Shown piece after piece: positions 16,425 through 25,866 of a stretch of DNA of 54,462 nucleotides. The notes under the pieces were generated by a model. That model did no database searches and was not told the origin of the DNA. It saw only the letters and a program-made list of their open reading frames with translations. Position numbers and translations under genes: made by a program. The stretch comes from a bacterium (GTDB taxonomy: Bacteria > Joyebacterota > Joyebacteria > Joyebacterales > Joyebacteraceae), in contig JALGWI010000010.1 in the NCBI GenBank assembly GCA_025774245.1, positions 1 through 54,462 of the forward strand, given 5' to 3'. The stretch's first letter is position 1; each line of letters begins with the position of its first letter.

Positions 16425-17524
16425 TGGTTCGCTGGAACAGACTCGCGGGCGTGCTCTCGCCCCTCGTGGCCGTCGCCGCCGCCTTCCTCGTCGGCGGACT
16501 CGTCGTCCTCGCGATCGGCGAAAGCCCCATCCGGATCTACGCGATCCTCTTCCGCGGCGCCTTCGGGAGCGTCGACGGCGTCGGCCACGTGCTCTTCAAC
16601 GCCTGTCCCCTCATCTTCGCCGGCCTCGCGGTGGCGTTCGCGTTCCGCGCGGGGCTCTTCAACATCGGCGGAGAGGGACAGCTCTACATCGGATCGTTCG
16701 TCTGCGCCTGGGCAGGCCTCGCGCTCGTCGGCGTCCCGGCGTGGATCGCGATCCCGCTTCTCATCCTCGCGGCCGCGGCGGGCGGCGGGCTCTGGGCGTC
16801 GATCCCGGGCGTTCTCAAGGCTCGCTTCGGCGTCCACGAGGTGATCAACACGATCATGATGAACTTCATCGCGATCGGGCTCACGAGCTACCTCGTGATC
16901 AACGTCTTCAAGGAGGCGGGGCAGATGACCCCGCAGACGGTGGAGATCACCGCGGGCCAGCTGCCGAGGCTCGCTGGCCCGCTGCGCGCGATCGGCATCC
17001 CGCTTCCTCTCGCGAATCCCCTGAACGCGTCGATCCTGATCGCCCTCGCGGCGATCTGGCTGGCGTGGTTCATCCTCTACCGCACGACGTTCGGCTACGA
17101 GGTGCGCGCCGTCGGTCTGAACCCGCAGGCGGCGGAGAACGCCGGGATCAACGTCCGGCGGACGATCGTGCTCGCGATGGTCGTGAGCGGCGCCTTCGCC
17201 GGACTCGTGGCGACGAACGAGATCATGGGGTTCCGGCACCGCTTCCTCGATAACTTCTCGAGCGGGCTCGGGTTCATGGGGATCGCCGTGGCGCTTCTCG
17301 GGAAGAACACGCCCGTGGGGGTGCTCTTCGCGGCGCTCCTCTTCGGCGTGCTCAACACGGGCGCGCTCGAGGTCGACGTGTTCACCGACGTTCCGCGGGA
17401 GCTCATCCTCGTGCTCCAGGCGGTGACGATCATCCTGGTCGTCGTCGGAAACGAGGTGCTCGCGCGGAAGCTCCGCGCGCGCGAGGCGCGTGTCGCGCTC
17501 GAGGCGGCGGGGGAGGCATCGTGA
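16424..17524 (+). CDS. nupB: Nucleoside ABC importer permease 1
   Basis: A 366-residue inner-membrane permease of the BPD_transp_2 (RbsC/NupB-like) family. It has a first membrane span near residues 11-33, the conserved AFRAGLFNIGGEGQLYIGSF motif (about residues 72-91), FGVHEVINTIMMNFIA, and EVRAVGLNPQAAENAGI (the coupling loop that touches the ATPase). It starts at ATG 16424, sharing one base with the nupA stop, and its own TGA overlaps the GTG start of murJ by four bases. Translation of the flippase is therefore apparently coupled to this permease. Confidence 0.94.
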   Translation: MVRWNRLAGVLSPLVAVAAAFLVGGLVVLAIGESPIRIYAILFRGAFGSVDGVGHVLFNACPLIFAGLAVAFAFRAGLFNIGGEGQLYIGSFVCAWAGLALVGVPAWIAIPLLILAAAAGGGLWASIPGVLKARFGVHEVINTIMMNFIAIGLTSYLVINVFKEAGQMTPQTVEITAGQLPRLAGPLRAIGIPLPLANPLNASILIALAAIWLAWFILYRTTFGYEVRAVGLNPQAAENAGINVRRTIVLAMVVSGAFAGLVATNEIMGFRHRFLDNFSSGLGFMGIAVALLGKNTPVGVLFAALLFGVLNTGALEVDVFTDVPRELILVLQAVTIILVVVGNEVLARKLRAREARVALEAAGEAS

Positions 17525-19131
17525 GCGAGACTCCCGAGAGGAGCAGGGTCACGAGGGTTGCGGTGTCCGCCGTCTGGGTCGTCGCGCTCGCGGTGTTGGC
17601 GAAGATCCTCGGCGTCGGGAAGGACATCGTGGTCGCGGCCCGGTTCGGGACGACCTCCACCATGGACGCCTGGCTCGTTGCCGCCACGGTGCCGATGCTC
17701 ATCGGGAACTGGTTCCGCTCGCCGATCCGCTCGGGCTTCGTGCCGCTTTTCACCGAGCGACTCGAGAACGAGGGAGAGGAGGCGGCGTGGCGTGCGGGAG
17801 GCACGTTCCTCGGCAACTTCCTCGTCATGACCAGCCTGATCGCGATCGTGGTCTGGGTCTGGGCGTCGGCCATCATCTCCGGCATCGCTCCCGGGTTCGG
17901 TGAGGAGAGTCACGCTCTCGCGGTGAGCCTGGTCCGGATCCTCTCCGTCTCGATCGCGCTCGCCGCCGTGACCGGGACCTTCCGGAACCTGAACCACGTC
18001 TACGGGAACTTCGTACTCCCGGGACTCCCGCGCCTCGCCACCAATTTCATCACCATGGTGGCGGTGATCGTCCTCAGCGCGCGCTTCGGGATCCACGTGC
18101 TGGCATACGCCTGGGTGTTCGGATCGATCACGTCGGTTCTCATCCAGTCACCGACCGTACTGCGGCACCGAAAGCACATGCGGATCCGCGTCGATCTCAG
18201 GGACCCGATGTTCTGGGGCGTGATGAAGCTCGGTCTTCCTCTCTTCATCGGCATGGCCGGCGCGAAGCTGGACGAGGTGATCGACCGCGTGTTCGCGTCG
18301 ATGCTGTCCGCGGGGAGCATCTCGGGACTCTCGTACGCGCTCCGCCTGATCGATCTCCCGAAAGAGATCCTCGTCGCCGGGTTCTGGACGGTGCTCTTCC
18401 CGTTCTACTCGCGACTGGCCGCGAGGGGGGAGACGGAGGTGCTCGCCGATCGGCTGAACGCCTCCATGAGGATCGTGTTCTTCATGCTCTTCCCGATCTC
18501 GATCGCGATGGCTCTGCTGGCGGAGCCGTTCGTCAGCGTCGTCTTCCAGCGCGGGGCGTTCGACGAGCAATCGGTCGAATACACCGTGGCGGCGCTCCTT
18601 CTCTACACGCCGACCATCTGGGCGCTCGGGCTCACGACGACGATGATCTCGGCGTTCGTCGCCATGAAGGACACGAAGACGCCGGTCATCGCCGGGTTCA
18701 TCAGGCTCGGCGTCAAGGTGGCGCTCGTCTTCGCCTTCATCGGTCCGTTCCAGCACGCCGGCGTCGCGCTCTCGACGTCGCTCTCGCACGTGTTCAAGCT
18801 GGCTCTCTTCCTCATCTGGCTCCCGCCGGTTCTGAAGAAGGGGAGGCTCAGAACGCTCTTCCGGGCGTTCGGAGGGACGGTGGCCGCGACGGCCGTCATG
18901 GCGGCGACGCTCTTCTTCCTCGGCCGGCTGGTTCTCTGGATGCCGATCCCGCCGTCGCTCGCGGCAAGGGTCGCCGTGCTGGGAGGCACGGCGCTCGTTG
19001 GTGTCGGCGTCTACGTCGGGGCCGCCCGGGTCTTCGCGCGGCGGGAGCTCACTGAGATGTGGGAGACGATCCGCTCGGGGGTCGGGGACATCCTGAAGAA
19101 GATGAGACGTCGTCCCCCGAAGGAACCGTAG
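17521..19131 (+). CDS. murJ: MurJ/MviN-type lipid II flippase
   Basis: A 536-residue polytopic protein of the MOP superfamily that flips the peptidoglycan precursor lipid II to the periplasm. Family marks include AVLAKILGVGKDIVVAARFG near residue 25, RSPIRSGFVPLFTERLENEG, the conserved ALRLIDLPKEILVAGFWTVLFP stretch, and VVFQRGAFDEQSVE followed by LLYTPTIWALGL. It has about 14 membrane spans and a short basic C-terminal tail. It starts with GTG inside the end of nupB (ATGA-type overlap) and ends 45 bp before nupC, so it splits the nucleoside importer genes. There is no sign of frameshift or compositional difference. It could be the cell's housekeeping flippase carried in an unusual place, or a MurJ-like exporter of another lipid. 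Confidence 0.93.
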   Translation: MSETPERSRVTRVAVSAVWVVALAVLAKILGVGKDIVVAARFGTTSTMDAWLVAATVPMLIGNWFRSPIRSGFVPLFTERLENEGEEAAWRAGGTFLGNFLVMTSLIAIVVWVWASAIISGIAPGFGEESHALAVSLVRILSVSIALAAVTGTFRNLNHVYGNFVLPGLPRLATNFITMVAVIVLSARFGIHVLAYAWVFGSITSVLIQSPTVLRHRKHMRIRVDLRDPMFWGVMKLGLPLFIGMAGAKLDEVIDRVFASMLSAGSISGLSYALRLIDLPKEILVAGFWTVLFPFYSRLAARGETEVLADRLNASMRIVFFMLFPISIAMALLAEPFVSVVFQRGAFDEQSVEYTVAALLLYTPTIWALGLTTTMISAFVAMKDTKTPVIAGFIRLGVKVALVFAFIGPFQHAGVALSTSLSHVFKLALFLIWLPPVLKKGRLRTLFRAFGGTVAATAVMAATLFFLGRLVLWMPIPPSLAARVAVLGGTALVGVGVYVGAARVFARRELTEMWETIRSGVGDILKKMRRRPPKEP

Positions 19132-19176
19132 CGCAACCGGGCGCCCGATTCCCCCTGACACGGGAGTAGCACGAAC

Positions 19177-20079
19177 GTGTTCGAACTCGTGGTTCTCGAT
19201 TCGGCCCTCAGGATGGCGACGCCGCTGATCTTCGCGGCGCTCGGCGGCATCTTCTCGGAGAGGTCGGGCGTGATCAACATCGCGCTCGAGGGAATCCTCC
19301 TGACCGGCGCCTTCGCGAGCGTCGTCGTCACCTACTACACAGGCGACCCGTGGGCCGGCGCGTTCGCCGGCGTCTTCGCCGGGATGCTCATCTCCCTCAT
19401 CCATGCGATCGTGTCGATCGTGTTCAGGGCCGATCAGATCGTGAGTGGCGTCGCCATCAACCTCCTGGCCATGGGGGCGACGCAGTTCCTGACGTGGATC
19501 ATCTGGGGGAGCTCCGCGAACTCGCCGCCCGTCCAGGGGATGGCGCACTGGGGGCTGCCCGAGTCGTGGGGGGCGATCGCGCGCGGCGTCAACGCCGTCA
19601 TCGGGCACTACCCGCCGCTCGTCTACATCGCGCTCGCATCGGTCGTCGTCGCGCAGGTCGTGCTCTTCCGGACACCGTTCGGTCTCCGCCTGAGGGCGAC
19701 GGGCGAGCACCCGGAGGCCGTCGACACCCTCGGCGTCAGCGTCGTTCGGATGAGGTTCTCGGGCGTCCTCCTCTCGGGAGCGCTCGCGGGCCTGGGCGGC
19801 GCCTTCCTGGCCCTCAACACGCACCAGTTCGTGAAGAACATGTCGGCGGGGCGCGGCTACATCGCGCTCGCGGCCATGATCTTCGGCAAGTGGAACCCCA
19901 TCGGAGCGCTCGGCGCGTGCCTGCTCTTCGGCTACGCCGAGGCCGTCCAGATGGGGCTCCAGGGACGTGACGTCCCGACGCAGTTCGTCCAGATGATCCC
20001 CTACGTGCTCACGATGGTCGCCCTCGTGGGCGTCATCGGCCGGGCGCGCCCGCCCGCTGCGATCGGGAAGCCCTACTGA
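19177..20079 (+). CDS. nupC: Nucleoside ABC importer permease 2
   Basis: A 300-residue BPD_transp_2 permease that pairs with nupB to form the membrane channel. It shows ALGGIFSERSGVINIALEGILL (about residues 21-42), DQIVSGVAINLLAMGATQFL, the coupling loop LRATGEHPEAVDTLGVSV, GAFLALN, and AGRGYIALAAMIFGKWNP. These are the diagnostic features of the second permease of Bmp/Nup importers. The start is GTG 19177 (read as Met). It lies 45 bp after murJ and is immediately followed by a secreted phosphoesterase gene 12 bp away. With bmpA, nupA and nupB the transporter is complete. Confidence 0.94.
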   Translation: MFELVVLDSALRMATPLIFAALGGIFSERSGVINIALEGILLTGAFASVVVTYYTGDPWAGAFAGVFAGMLISLIHAIVSIVFRADQIVSGVAINLLAMGATQFLTWIIWGSSANSPPVQGMAHWGLPESWGAIARGVNAVIGHYPPLVYIALASVVVAQVVLFRTPFGLRLRATGEHPEAVDTLGVSVVRMRFSGVLLSGALAGLGGAFLALNTHQFVKNMSAGRGYIALAAMIFGKWNPIGALGACLLFGYAEAVQMGLQGRDVPTQFVQMIPYVLTMVALVGVIGRARPPAAIGKPY

Positions 20080-20091
20080 CGGAGGATTCCC

Positions 20092-22110
20092 ATGATGAGA
20101 AGGACCCGCACCGCGGCCGCTGTCGCGAGGACCGCCGTCGTCTCCGCCGTCGCGGCCGCACTCGCCGTCACGGCCCCCTGCGCCTCCGCCCAGCCGGCCA
20201 CGGTCTGGGACATCGCGTTCGACGATCTCTCGCCGATCGACTTCTTCGCATCGCCGCTCGTGGTCGACGGTCCGACGCTCACGGGCTTCGAGGGACCGAA
20301 GGCCATCATCGAGCTCACGACCAGCGTGCCGACGCCGCCGGTCGTCGTGCGCTACGGTCCCTACTTCGAGGCCGGCGGGGTGGAAGAGCCGGCCTTCCGG
20401 AAGGTTGCCGTCGAGCGCGCCGGAGGGGACGAGGAGACGTGGACCCACCACCGGGTCGCCGTCGACTTCTCCAGGCTCGAGTCGCCGCTCTACGACGAGA
20501 CGTTCATCCCTGAGGGCGGGGGCGTCGTCGCCTGCCGCATTGAGGTCCTGGACCCCGAGTACTCCGCGGTGCGGACGCTCGAGCGGCGGTACCGCTACAC
20601 GAGGAGCGGTCCGCCCAAGACCGGCGAGTACCGGCGGGCGGAGACGTTGACGCTCGGACCCTTCGTCGACCTGGTCGAGCCGCACTCGTTCGTCATCTCG
20701 TGGGAGACCGACGGCCCCGCCCCCGGGGCCGTGATCGTGGGGGAGGAGTTGTACGCTGCCCCCGAACCCGCGACGCGGCACGAGATCGAGGTTCCGGACC
20801 GGGAGCCTGAGACGAAGTACGAGTACCGCGTCCGGTACGGAACCGACGAAGCTGAGACGCGCGCCTACCGCGCGACGACGGCGCCGCCACCCGGCGCGTC
20901 GGGCTTCCGCTTCGGGTTCGCCTCCGACAGCCGCGCCGGCGCGGGCGGCGGAGAGCACGCGATCGAGGGGGTGAACCACGCCTGCTTCACGGACGTGCTC
21001 CACGGGGCGGTGGCCAATAGCATCGATCTCCTCCTCTTCGGGGGCGATCTCGTCGACGGGTACACGAGCTCGTCCGATGTCCACGAGAGGCAGCTCGATT
21101 CGTGGAAGCGGGCCGCGTCCCAGGTGGGCTTCTCCCTTCCTATCTACCAGGGCGTCGGCAACCACGAGCAGGTCGGCGACTACTTCGAGGTGCCGGACCC
21201 CGAGAACGAGGGCTCGCGGATCATCATGTTCCGCGACCGCGACGACCCGGCGAGCGCCGAGTCGATCTTCTCCCGCTCGTTCACGAACCCGCGCGGCAGC
21301 TGCTACGGGTTTGGCGTCGGTCCCGAGACGCGCACAGCGAGCGGGAAGATCGTGACCGGTCCGGACTACGGCGAGACGGTCTACTCCTTCAACTACGGGA
21401 ATTGCCACTTCGTGTCGGTCAACTCGAACTACTGGTTCACCGGAATCCAGATGGGCGATCGCGCGAGGCGCTACCCGAGCGACAAGGACGGCACCGCCGT
21501 CGCGCTCGAGGTCCTCGGCGGGAACCGCGAGGGGTACCTCCTTCCGAACCAGCTCGGCTGGCTGGCGGAGGATCTCAAGTTCGCGCAGGCCGACGAAGAC
21601 ATCGACTGGATCTTCCTCTTCACGCACGAGCCGGCGTTCCCGAACGGCGGGCACCTCTGGGACGCGATGTTCTGGGGCGATGCCGGGAAGGGCCACGAGG
21701 GCGGGCTCAACGATCCTTCGGTGCCCCTGGGCGACGTTGTCGACATGCGGAACCGGTTCTGGCAGCTCCTCGCCCGGCACGACAAGGTTGTCGCGTTCCT
21801 CTGCGGGGACGAGCACAATTACAGCCGGACCATCGTGGACGCCGAGGTCGATCCGTCGTTCACGCGGCCCGTGTGGCACATCGTGAGCGGCGGGGCCGGA
21901 GCCCCGTTCTACGTCCAGGACACCTCGGTGCCGTGGTCGGACAAGGTGGAGGCGTTTTTCCCCGTCAACCACTACTGCACCTTCGACGTCGGCGACGATC
22001 GGGTCTCCCTTACGGTCTACTCCACGGCGGGCGTGATCATCGACGAGGTGCCGAACCTCGCCGGATACGCCGGAGCGCGCGCCGGCACCCGCGCCGGCGG
22101 CTCCGAGTGA
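20092..22110 (+). CDS. Secreted metallophosphoesterase, purple-acid-phosphatase-like
   Basis: A 672-residue exported protein. A signal peptide (MMRRTRTAAAV, hydrophobic core, cleavage near ASAQP) is followed by a beta-rich N-terminal region, a fibronectin-III-like domain (about 195-265) and a calcineurin-type phosphoesterase domain. Metal motifs are SDSR (Asp279), GGDLVDG (Asp319), GVGNHE (Asn357, His358), FTHEP and GDEHNYSR. The first motif is D-x-R instead of the usual D-x-H, and the last is GDxH instead of GHxH, so the metal site may be altered, as happens in some purple acid phosphatases. It probably hydrolyses phosphate esters outside the inner membrane. GGAGG precedes ATG 20092, 12 bp after nupC, so it likely belongs to the importer operon and may supply nucleosides. 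Confidence 0.82.
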   Translation: MMRRTRTAAAVARTAVVSAVAAALAVTAPCASAQPATVWDIAFDDLSPIDFFASPLVVDGPTLTGFEGPKAIIELTTSVPTPPVVVRYGPYFEAGGVEEPAFRKVAVERAGGDEETWTHHRVAVDFSRLESPLYDETFIPEGGGVVACRIEVLDPEYSAVRTLERRYRYTRSGPPKTGEYRRAETLTLGPFVDLVEPHSFVISWETDGPAPGAVIVGEELYAAPEPATRHEIEVPDREPETKYEYRVRYGTDEAETRAYRATTAPPPGASGFRFGFASDSRAGAGGGEHAIEGVNHACFTDVLHGAVANSIDLLLFGGDLVDGYTSSSDVHERQLDSWKRAASQVGFSLPIYQGVGNHEQVGDYFEVPDPENEGSRIIMFRDRDDPASAESIFSRSFTNPRGSCYGFGVGPETRTASGKIVTGPDYGETVYSFNYGNCHFVSVNSNYWFTGIQMGDRARRYPSDKDGTAVALEVLGGNREGYLLPNQLGWLAEDLKFAQADEDIDWIFLFTHEPAFPNGGHLWDAMFWGDAGKGHEGGLNDPSVPLGDVVDMRNRFWQLLARHDKVVAFLCGDEHNYSRTIVDAEVDPSFTRPVWHIVSGGAGAPFYVQDTSVPWSDKVEAFFPVNHYCTFDVGDDRVSLTVYSTAGVIIDEVPNLAGYAGARAGTRAGGSE

Positions 22111-22257
22111 ACGCCGCCGTCGCCGCTCCACGGTGAGAGCCGACCGCCTTCGCGTTCGTCAAACCTGAAGGCCTCCGGTCCGCCGCCCGCCCCTGCGTCC
22201 ACGCGAGTCGGGTCGGGTCGAGCGCCCGTTCCTCACGACCGAACCTCCGGTCTCTCC

Positions 22258-22287
22258 TTGACTTCCGCGCCCGAGACACCCTAGAAT
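22258..22287 (+). promoter_or_regulatory. Sigma-70-like promoter for the MBL-fold lipoprotein gene
   Basis: TTGACT at 22258-22263 and TAGAAT at 22282-22287 are separated by 18 bases, in an otherwise very GC-rich 255-bp gap between the phosphoesterase and the lipoprotein. It lies about 80 bp before ATG 22366. Both hexamers are close to the bacterial housekeeping consensus. The rest of the gap (22111-22257) shows no gene. Confidence 0.55.
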
Positions 22288-22365
22288 CGGTGGACTTGGC
22301 GCCGCGCCGCCGCTGGCGTCCGAGCGATCCCGCCCTATCAGAGGATACAGAAGGAGAACGCCGCC

Positions 22366-23664
22366 ATGGGACGAGTCAGACTCTGGCCCTTGGGCCTCAC
22401 TGTCCTCGCACTCCTCGTCATCTCCGGCTGCAGCGAGAAGGAGAACAACCCGTTCGATCCCGCTCAGGATCGCGATCCCCCTGTCGTCACGAGCTTCTCC
22501 TACGCCAACGGCGTTGCCACGTGGACGACCAACGAGCCCGCGCTCTGCATCCTGGAGTACGGTCCGGGCGGCGGGGAGGAGTACTACCACTACGTCTACG
22601 AATCGGACAAGGAACACGCGAGCGACCACTCGGCGACGCTGCTCGGGATGGAGGCCGGGGAGGAGTACACCCTCAGGATTCGCAGCATCGACCGCGCCGG
22701 GAACGAGGCGTACGAGGCGACGGCGGCCATGCCGCGCCTGGTCGACGGCACGTCGTTCGGCGGTCTCACGATGACCCTCTCGATGATCGACGTCGGGTGG
22801 GGACTCGCCATGGTGCTCACGACGCCCGACGGATCGCACGTCATGATCGACGCGGGGCAGGTCAGCAAGCTCGACGACGTTCTGACGTTCCTGCAGGATC
22901 ACGGCATCGACATCTTCGACGCCGCGGTCGTCACGCACCACCACTCCGATCACTACGGCGGGTACGTGGGCGACGACGACGAGCTGGACTTCGTGCCCGG
23001 GATCATGGATCTCTACGCGATCGGAGTCGTGATCCTGCCGGACCCGGCGTATCTCCTCGACGGGATCAGACCGGCCCTCCAGGACAAGATCGACCTGTAC
23101 AACTTCCCGGTGGCGTTCGTGAGGCAGGGCGACAGCAACGGCAGCCTGGACGCGCTCCGGTGGGACGCGACGCCAGGGTTCTCGGTCCAGGTCCTCTCCG
23201 CGGGCGTCGGAACGCAGCTGATCCCGCCCGCGGAGGTCGGCTCGCTCGAGCTCTCGGGCAACAACGACTCGGTCGTCGTGAGGTTCAACTTCGGGGATGT
23301 CTCCTTCATCACGATGGCCGACGGGGAGTTCTTCGTCGAGCACTACATCGTGGACTACTATGGGAGGTACGCCACCGAGGCGCACGTCCTGCAGGTGGGC
23401 CACCACGCCAACGACGACGCGACCTCGACCTTCTGGCTCGACAACGTCCGGCCGCGGGTCGGGCTCATCTCGAACGCGATGGCCGAGGCGCCGCTCGAGA
23501 AGGAGATCGTGCTGAACGCGATCCTCCGCTATCAGGCCGACTACTTCGTGACCGATCGCATCTTCCCCAACACGTCGCGGAACGCGGACCCGATCTACGG
23601 GAACCTGCTCGCGGAGACCGACGGCGAGACGATCGAGATCATCCTCGAACCGCACGATTGGTAG
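22366..23664 (+). CDS. Metallo-beta-lactamase-fold lipoprotein
   Basis: A 432-residue exported lipoprotein: the signal core ends in VISGC, with Cys22 the lipidated residue, followed by SEKENNPFDP. Residues ~40-130 look like a fibronectin-III-like domain (LEYGPGGGEEYY, YTLRIRSIDRAGNEAYEA). The rest is a metallo-beta-lactamase fold with VTHHHSDHYGG (the H-x-H-x-D-H metal motif, about residues 188-198), FITMADGE and a C-terminal VGHHAND. The spacing and the VGHH motif resemble the ComEC/Rec2-type nuclease domain rather than beta-lactamases. A secreted hydrolase acting on a phosphodiester or similar substrate is plausible. The substrate is unknown. It has its own promoter upstream. Confidence 0.82.
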   Translation: MGRVRLWPLGLTVLALLVISGCSEKENNPFDPAQDRDPPVVTSFSYANGVATWTTNEPALCILEYGPGGGEEYYHYVYESDKEHASDHSATLLGMEAGEEYTLRIRSIDRAGNEAYEATAAMPRLVDGTSFGGLTMTLSMIDVGWGLAMVLTTPDGSHVMIDAGQVSKLDDVLTFLQDHGIDIFDAAVVTHHHSDHYGGYVGDDDELDFVPGIMDLYAIGVVILPDPAYLLDGIRPALQDKIDLYNFPVAFVRQGDSNGSLDALRWDATPGFSVQVLSAGVGTQLIPPAEVGSLELSGNNDSVVVRFNFGDVSFITMADGEFFVEHYIVDYYGRYATEAHVLQVGHHANDDATSTFWLDNVRPRVGLISNAMAEAPLEKEIVLNAILRYQADYFVTDRIFPNTSRNADPIYGNLLAETDGETIEIILEPHDW

Positions 23665-23759
23665 CGACCGCCGCGGCGACGGACGGCGGCGCGCGGCGGG
23701 TGACCGGTGACGGCGAGCGAGGACGGGCGCGGTGGAAGACCGGAGGCTGACATGAGGGG

Positions 23760-24743
23760 GTGGGGAACGTGAGCTGGCTCTCGACCCTCAGGCGCAGGCG
23801 GTTCGTGGATCCGCTGACGGCCGCGCTCTACCTCGTTCCCGCCGGTGTCGTCATCGTGATCTTCCGCATGCTCCCCATCGCCTCCGCGTTCTTCCTGAGC
23901 TTCTTCGACGTGAAGATGGGCCGCATCCGCGGGTTCGTCGGACTCGCGCACTACGCGAAGCTGGGTGCTGACCCGACGTTCTGGAATTCGCTCGGGACGA
24001 CGGCCTACTACGTGGCCGGTGTCGTCCCCGTGAGCCTCTTCCTGGCGCTCCTGGCCGCCGTGGTCCTGAACAGGAAGATCCGCGCGCTCGGTTTCTACCG
24101 GACGGTCTACTTCCTGCCGGTCGTGACGTCGCTCGTCGCGGTCTCGATGGTCTGGAAGTGGATCTTCCACCCGCGCCTCGGGCTTCTCAACTACCTCCTG
24201 GAACGGTTGGGCGGGGGTTCGCTCCTCTGGCTCGACGAGCCGCACGGTATCTTCGAGATGGCGGCCACCGCCGTCGGATGGCAGTGGTGGCCGGACGGTC
24301 TGGCCGGCCCGAGTCTGGCGCTCATCGCCGTCATGATCGTCGCGATCTGGCGGGGCATCGGCTACAACATCGTCATCTTCCTGGCGGGGCTCCAGAACAT
24401 CCCCGACCAGTACTACGAGGCGGCTAAGATCGACGGAGCGAGCACGATGCAGATCTTCCGGAGGGTCACGTGGCCGCTCCTCTCGCCGACGACGTTCTAC
24501 GTGCTCCTGTCGACGACGATCGTCTCGTTCCAGGTCTTCACGCAGATCTACCTCATGACCGGCCCGCCGGTCGGGGGTCCGATGGGCACGACGAAGGTCA
24601 TCGTCTACTACCTCTTCGAGAGGGGCTTCGACGCGGGCGGGAACATGGGCTTCGCAAGCGCGGTCGCGCTCGTGCTCTTTGCGATCATTCTGTCGCTGAC
24701 GCTGTTCCAGCGACGGATCGTCGAGCGAAGGGTCTACTACTAG
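23760..24743 (+). CDS. Sugar-type ABC importer permease (MalF-like)
   Basis: A 327-residue inner-membrane permease of the binding-protein-dependent MalF/UgpA class. It has an N-terminal span near residues 20-42 and the EAA coupling loop YYEAAKIDGASTMQIFRRVTWPLLSP (about residues 220-245) that docks on the ATPase. A loop with GPPVGGPMGTTKVIVYYLFERGF is typical of glycerol-3-phosphate/oligosaccharide importers. The frame opens at GTG 23760; GTG 23769 is an equally possible start because GAGGGGG lies about nine bases before it. It is followed 90 bp later by the second permease. No ATPase gene lies nearby, so a shared ATPase must serve it. Confidence 0.92.
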   Translation: MGNVSWLSTLRRRRFVDPLTAALYLVPAGVVIVIFRMLPIASAFFLSFFDVKMGRIRGFVGLAHYAKLGADPTFWNSLGTTAYYVAGVVPVSLFLALLAAVVLNRKIRALGFYRTVYFLPVVTSLVAVSMVWKWIFHPRLGLLNYLLERLGGGSLLWLDEPHGIFEMAATAVGWQWWPDGLAGPSLALIAVMIVAIWRGIGYNIVIFLAGLQNIPDQYYEAAKIDGASTMQIFRRVTWPLLSPTTFYVLLSTTIVSFQVFTQIYLMTGPPVGGPMGTTKVIVYYLFERGFDAGGNMGFASAVALVLFAIILSLTLFQRRIVERRVYY

Positions 24744-24833
24744 GCGCGCCGATACGGGCGGCCGCGATGCACAGGGGCGCCGCGCGCAAGCGAAGGGCCG
24801 CGCCGGCACAGCCGGGGGAGAACATCGGAAGGA

Positions 24834-25850
24834 ATGGAAGCGGCAGCGACGATAAGAGGCAACGATCCGCACACGGGGTACCGGGCGAGACGCATCCTGG
24901 GAAGGGGAGGAGTCTACGCGGCGCTCTGGATCGGCGTCATCCTCATGACCGTCCCGTTTCTCTGGATGTTGACGACGTCGCTGAAGTCGCCGATCGAGAT
25001 CCTCGAGTTCCCTCCGACGTGGGTCCCGACGGGGCACTTCGTCGAGGCGGCGCCCGGCGTGTGGGACGAGGTCTACATCGTCTCGCGCGACGCGGCGGCG
25101 GGGACCGTGACCGTCCGACCGATCGTGGGTGGTCTCCAGCGAGCGGTCGACGAATCGCTCGTGAGGGACAGGATCAGGCTCCGCTTCGAGAACTACGCCG
25201 AGGCCTGGCGGCAGGCGCCGTTCGCGCGCTACTACGTGAACACGATCTTCGTCACGATCTGCGTCGTGGCCGGCGTCCTCGTCACGTCGTCACTCGCCGC
25301 CTACGCGTTCGCGCGCATGAAGTTCTGGGGGAGGGACAACATCTTCGTCCTGTTCCTCTCGATGATGATGGTCCCCCAACCCGTGTACATCGTTCCGTCG
25401 TACATCATCCTCGTGAAGCTCGGGTGGATCGACACGTACCAGGCGCTGATCGTGCCGTGGCTCGCGCACGTCTTCAGCATCTTCCTTCTGCGGCAGCACT
25501 TCAAGACGATCCCGAACGATCTCTACGACGCGGCGATCATCGACGGCTGCAGCCGCTTCGCGTTCCTGTGGCGGGTGATGCTGCCGCTCTCGAAAGCGAT
25601 TCTCGTCGCGGTCGTGATCTTCACGATCGTGGGCACGTGGAACTCGTTCCTCTGGCCGCTCGTGATGACGAACACGCCCGAGGTAAGGCCTCTACAGGTG
25701 GGGCTCGCGAGGTTCTCGCAGGAGCAGGGCACGAGCCACGAGCTCATGATGGCGGCGGCGACGTTCTCGATCGCGCCTCTGATCGCGGCGTACTTCTTCG
25801 CGCAGAAACATATCATTCAGAGCCTGGCAACATCGGGCATGAAGACCTAG
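24834..25850 (+). CDS. Sugar-type ABC importer permease (MalG-like)
   Basis: A 338-residue permease of the MalG/UgpE class. The N-terminal span has PFLWMLTTSLKSP near residues 43-55. A long soluble insertion of about 70 residues (roughly 65-130) is rich in charged residues before the core, which begins ENYAEAWRQAPFARYYVNT. The EAA loop is LYDAAIIDGCSRFAFLWRVMLPLSK (about residues 227-251). CGGAAGGA precedes ATG 24834. The large periplasmic insertion is also seen in other uncharacterised sugar permeases. The gene ends 16 bp before the binding protein. Confidence 0.92.
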   Translation: MEAAATIRGNDPHTGYRARRILGRGGVYAALWIGVILMTVPFLWMLTTSLKSPIEILEFPPTWVPTGHFVEAAPGVWDEVYIVSRDAAAGTVTVRPIVGGLQRAVDESLVRDRIRLRFENYAEAWRQAPFARYYVNTIFVTICVVAGVLVTSSLAAYAFARMKFWGRDNIFVLFLSMMMVPQPVYIVPSYIILVKLGWIDTYQALIVPWLAHVFSIFLLRQHFKTIPNDLYDAAIIDGCSRFAFLWRVMLPLSKAILVAVVIFTIVGTWNSFLWPLVMTNTPEVRPLQVGLARFSQEQGTSHELMMAAATFSIAPLIAAYFFAQKHIIQSLATSGMKT

Positions 25851-25866
25851 GGCGGGAGGAATCAGA

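Noticed and set aside
18148-22131. A 1327-codon open frame on the minus strand
   Set aside because: It is antisense to nupC, murJ and the phosphoesterase, is dominated by Arg, Glu, Asp and His, and has no recognisable domain. It is a shadow produced by GC-rich codon third positions.
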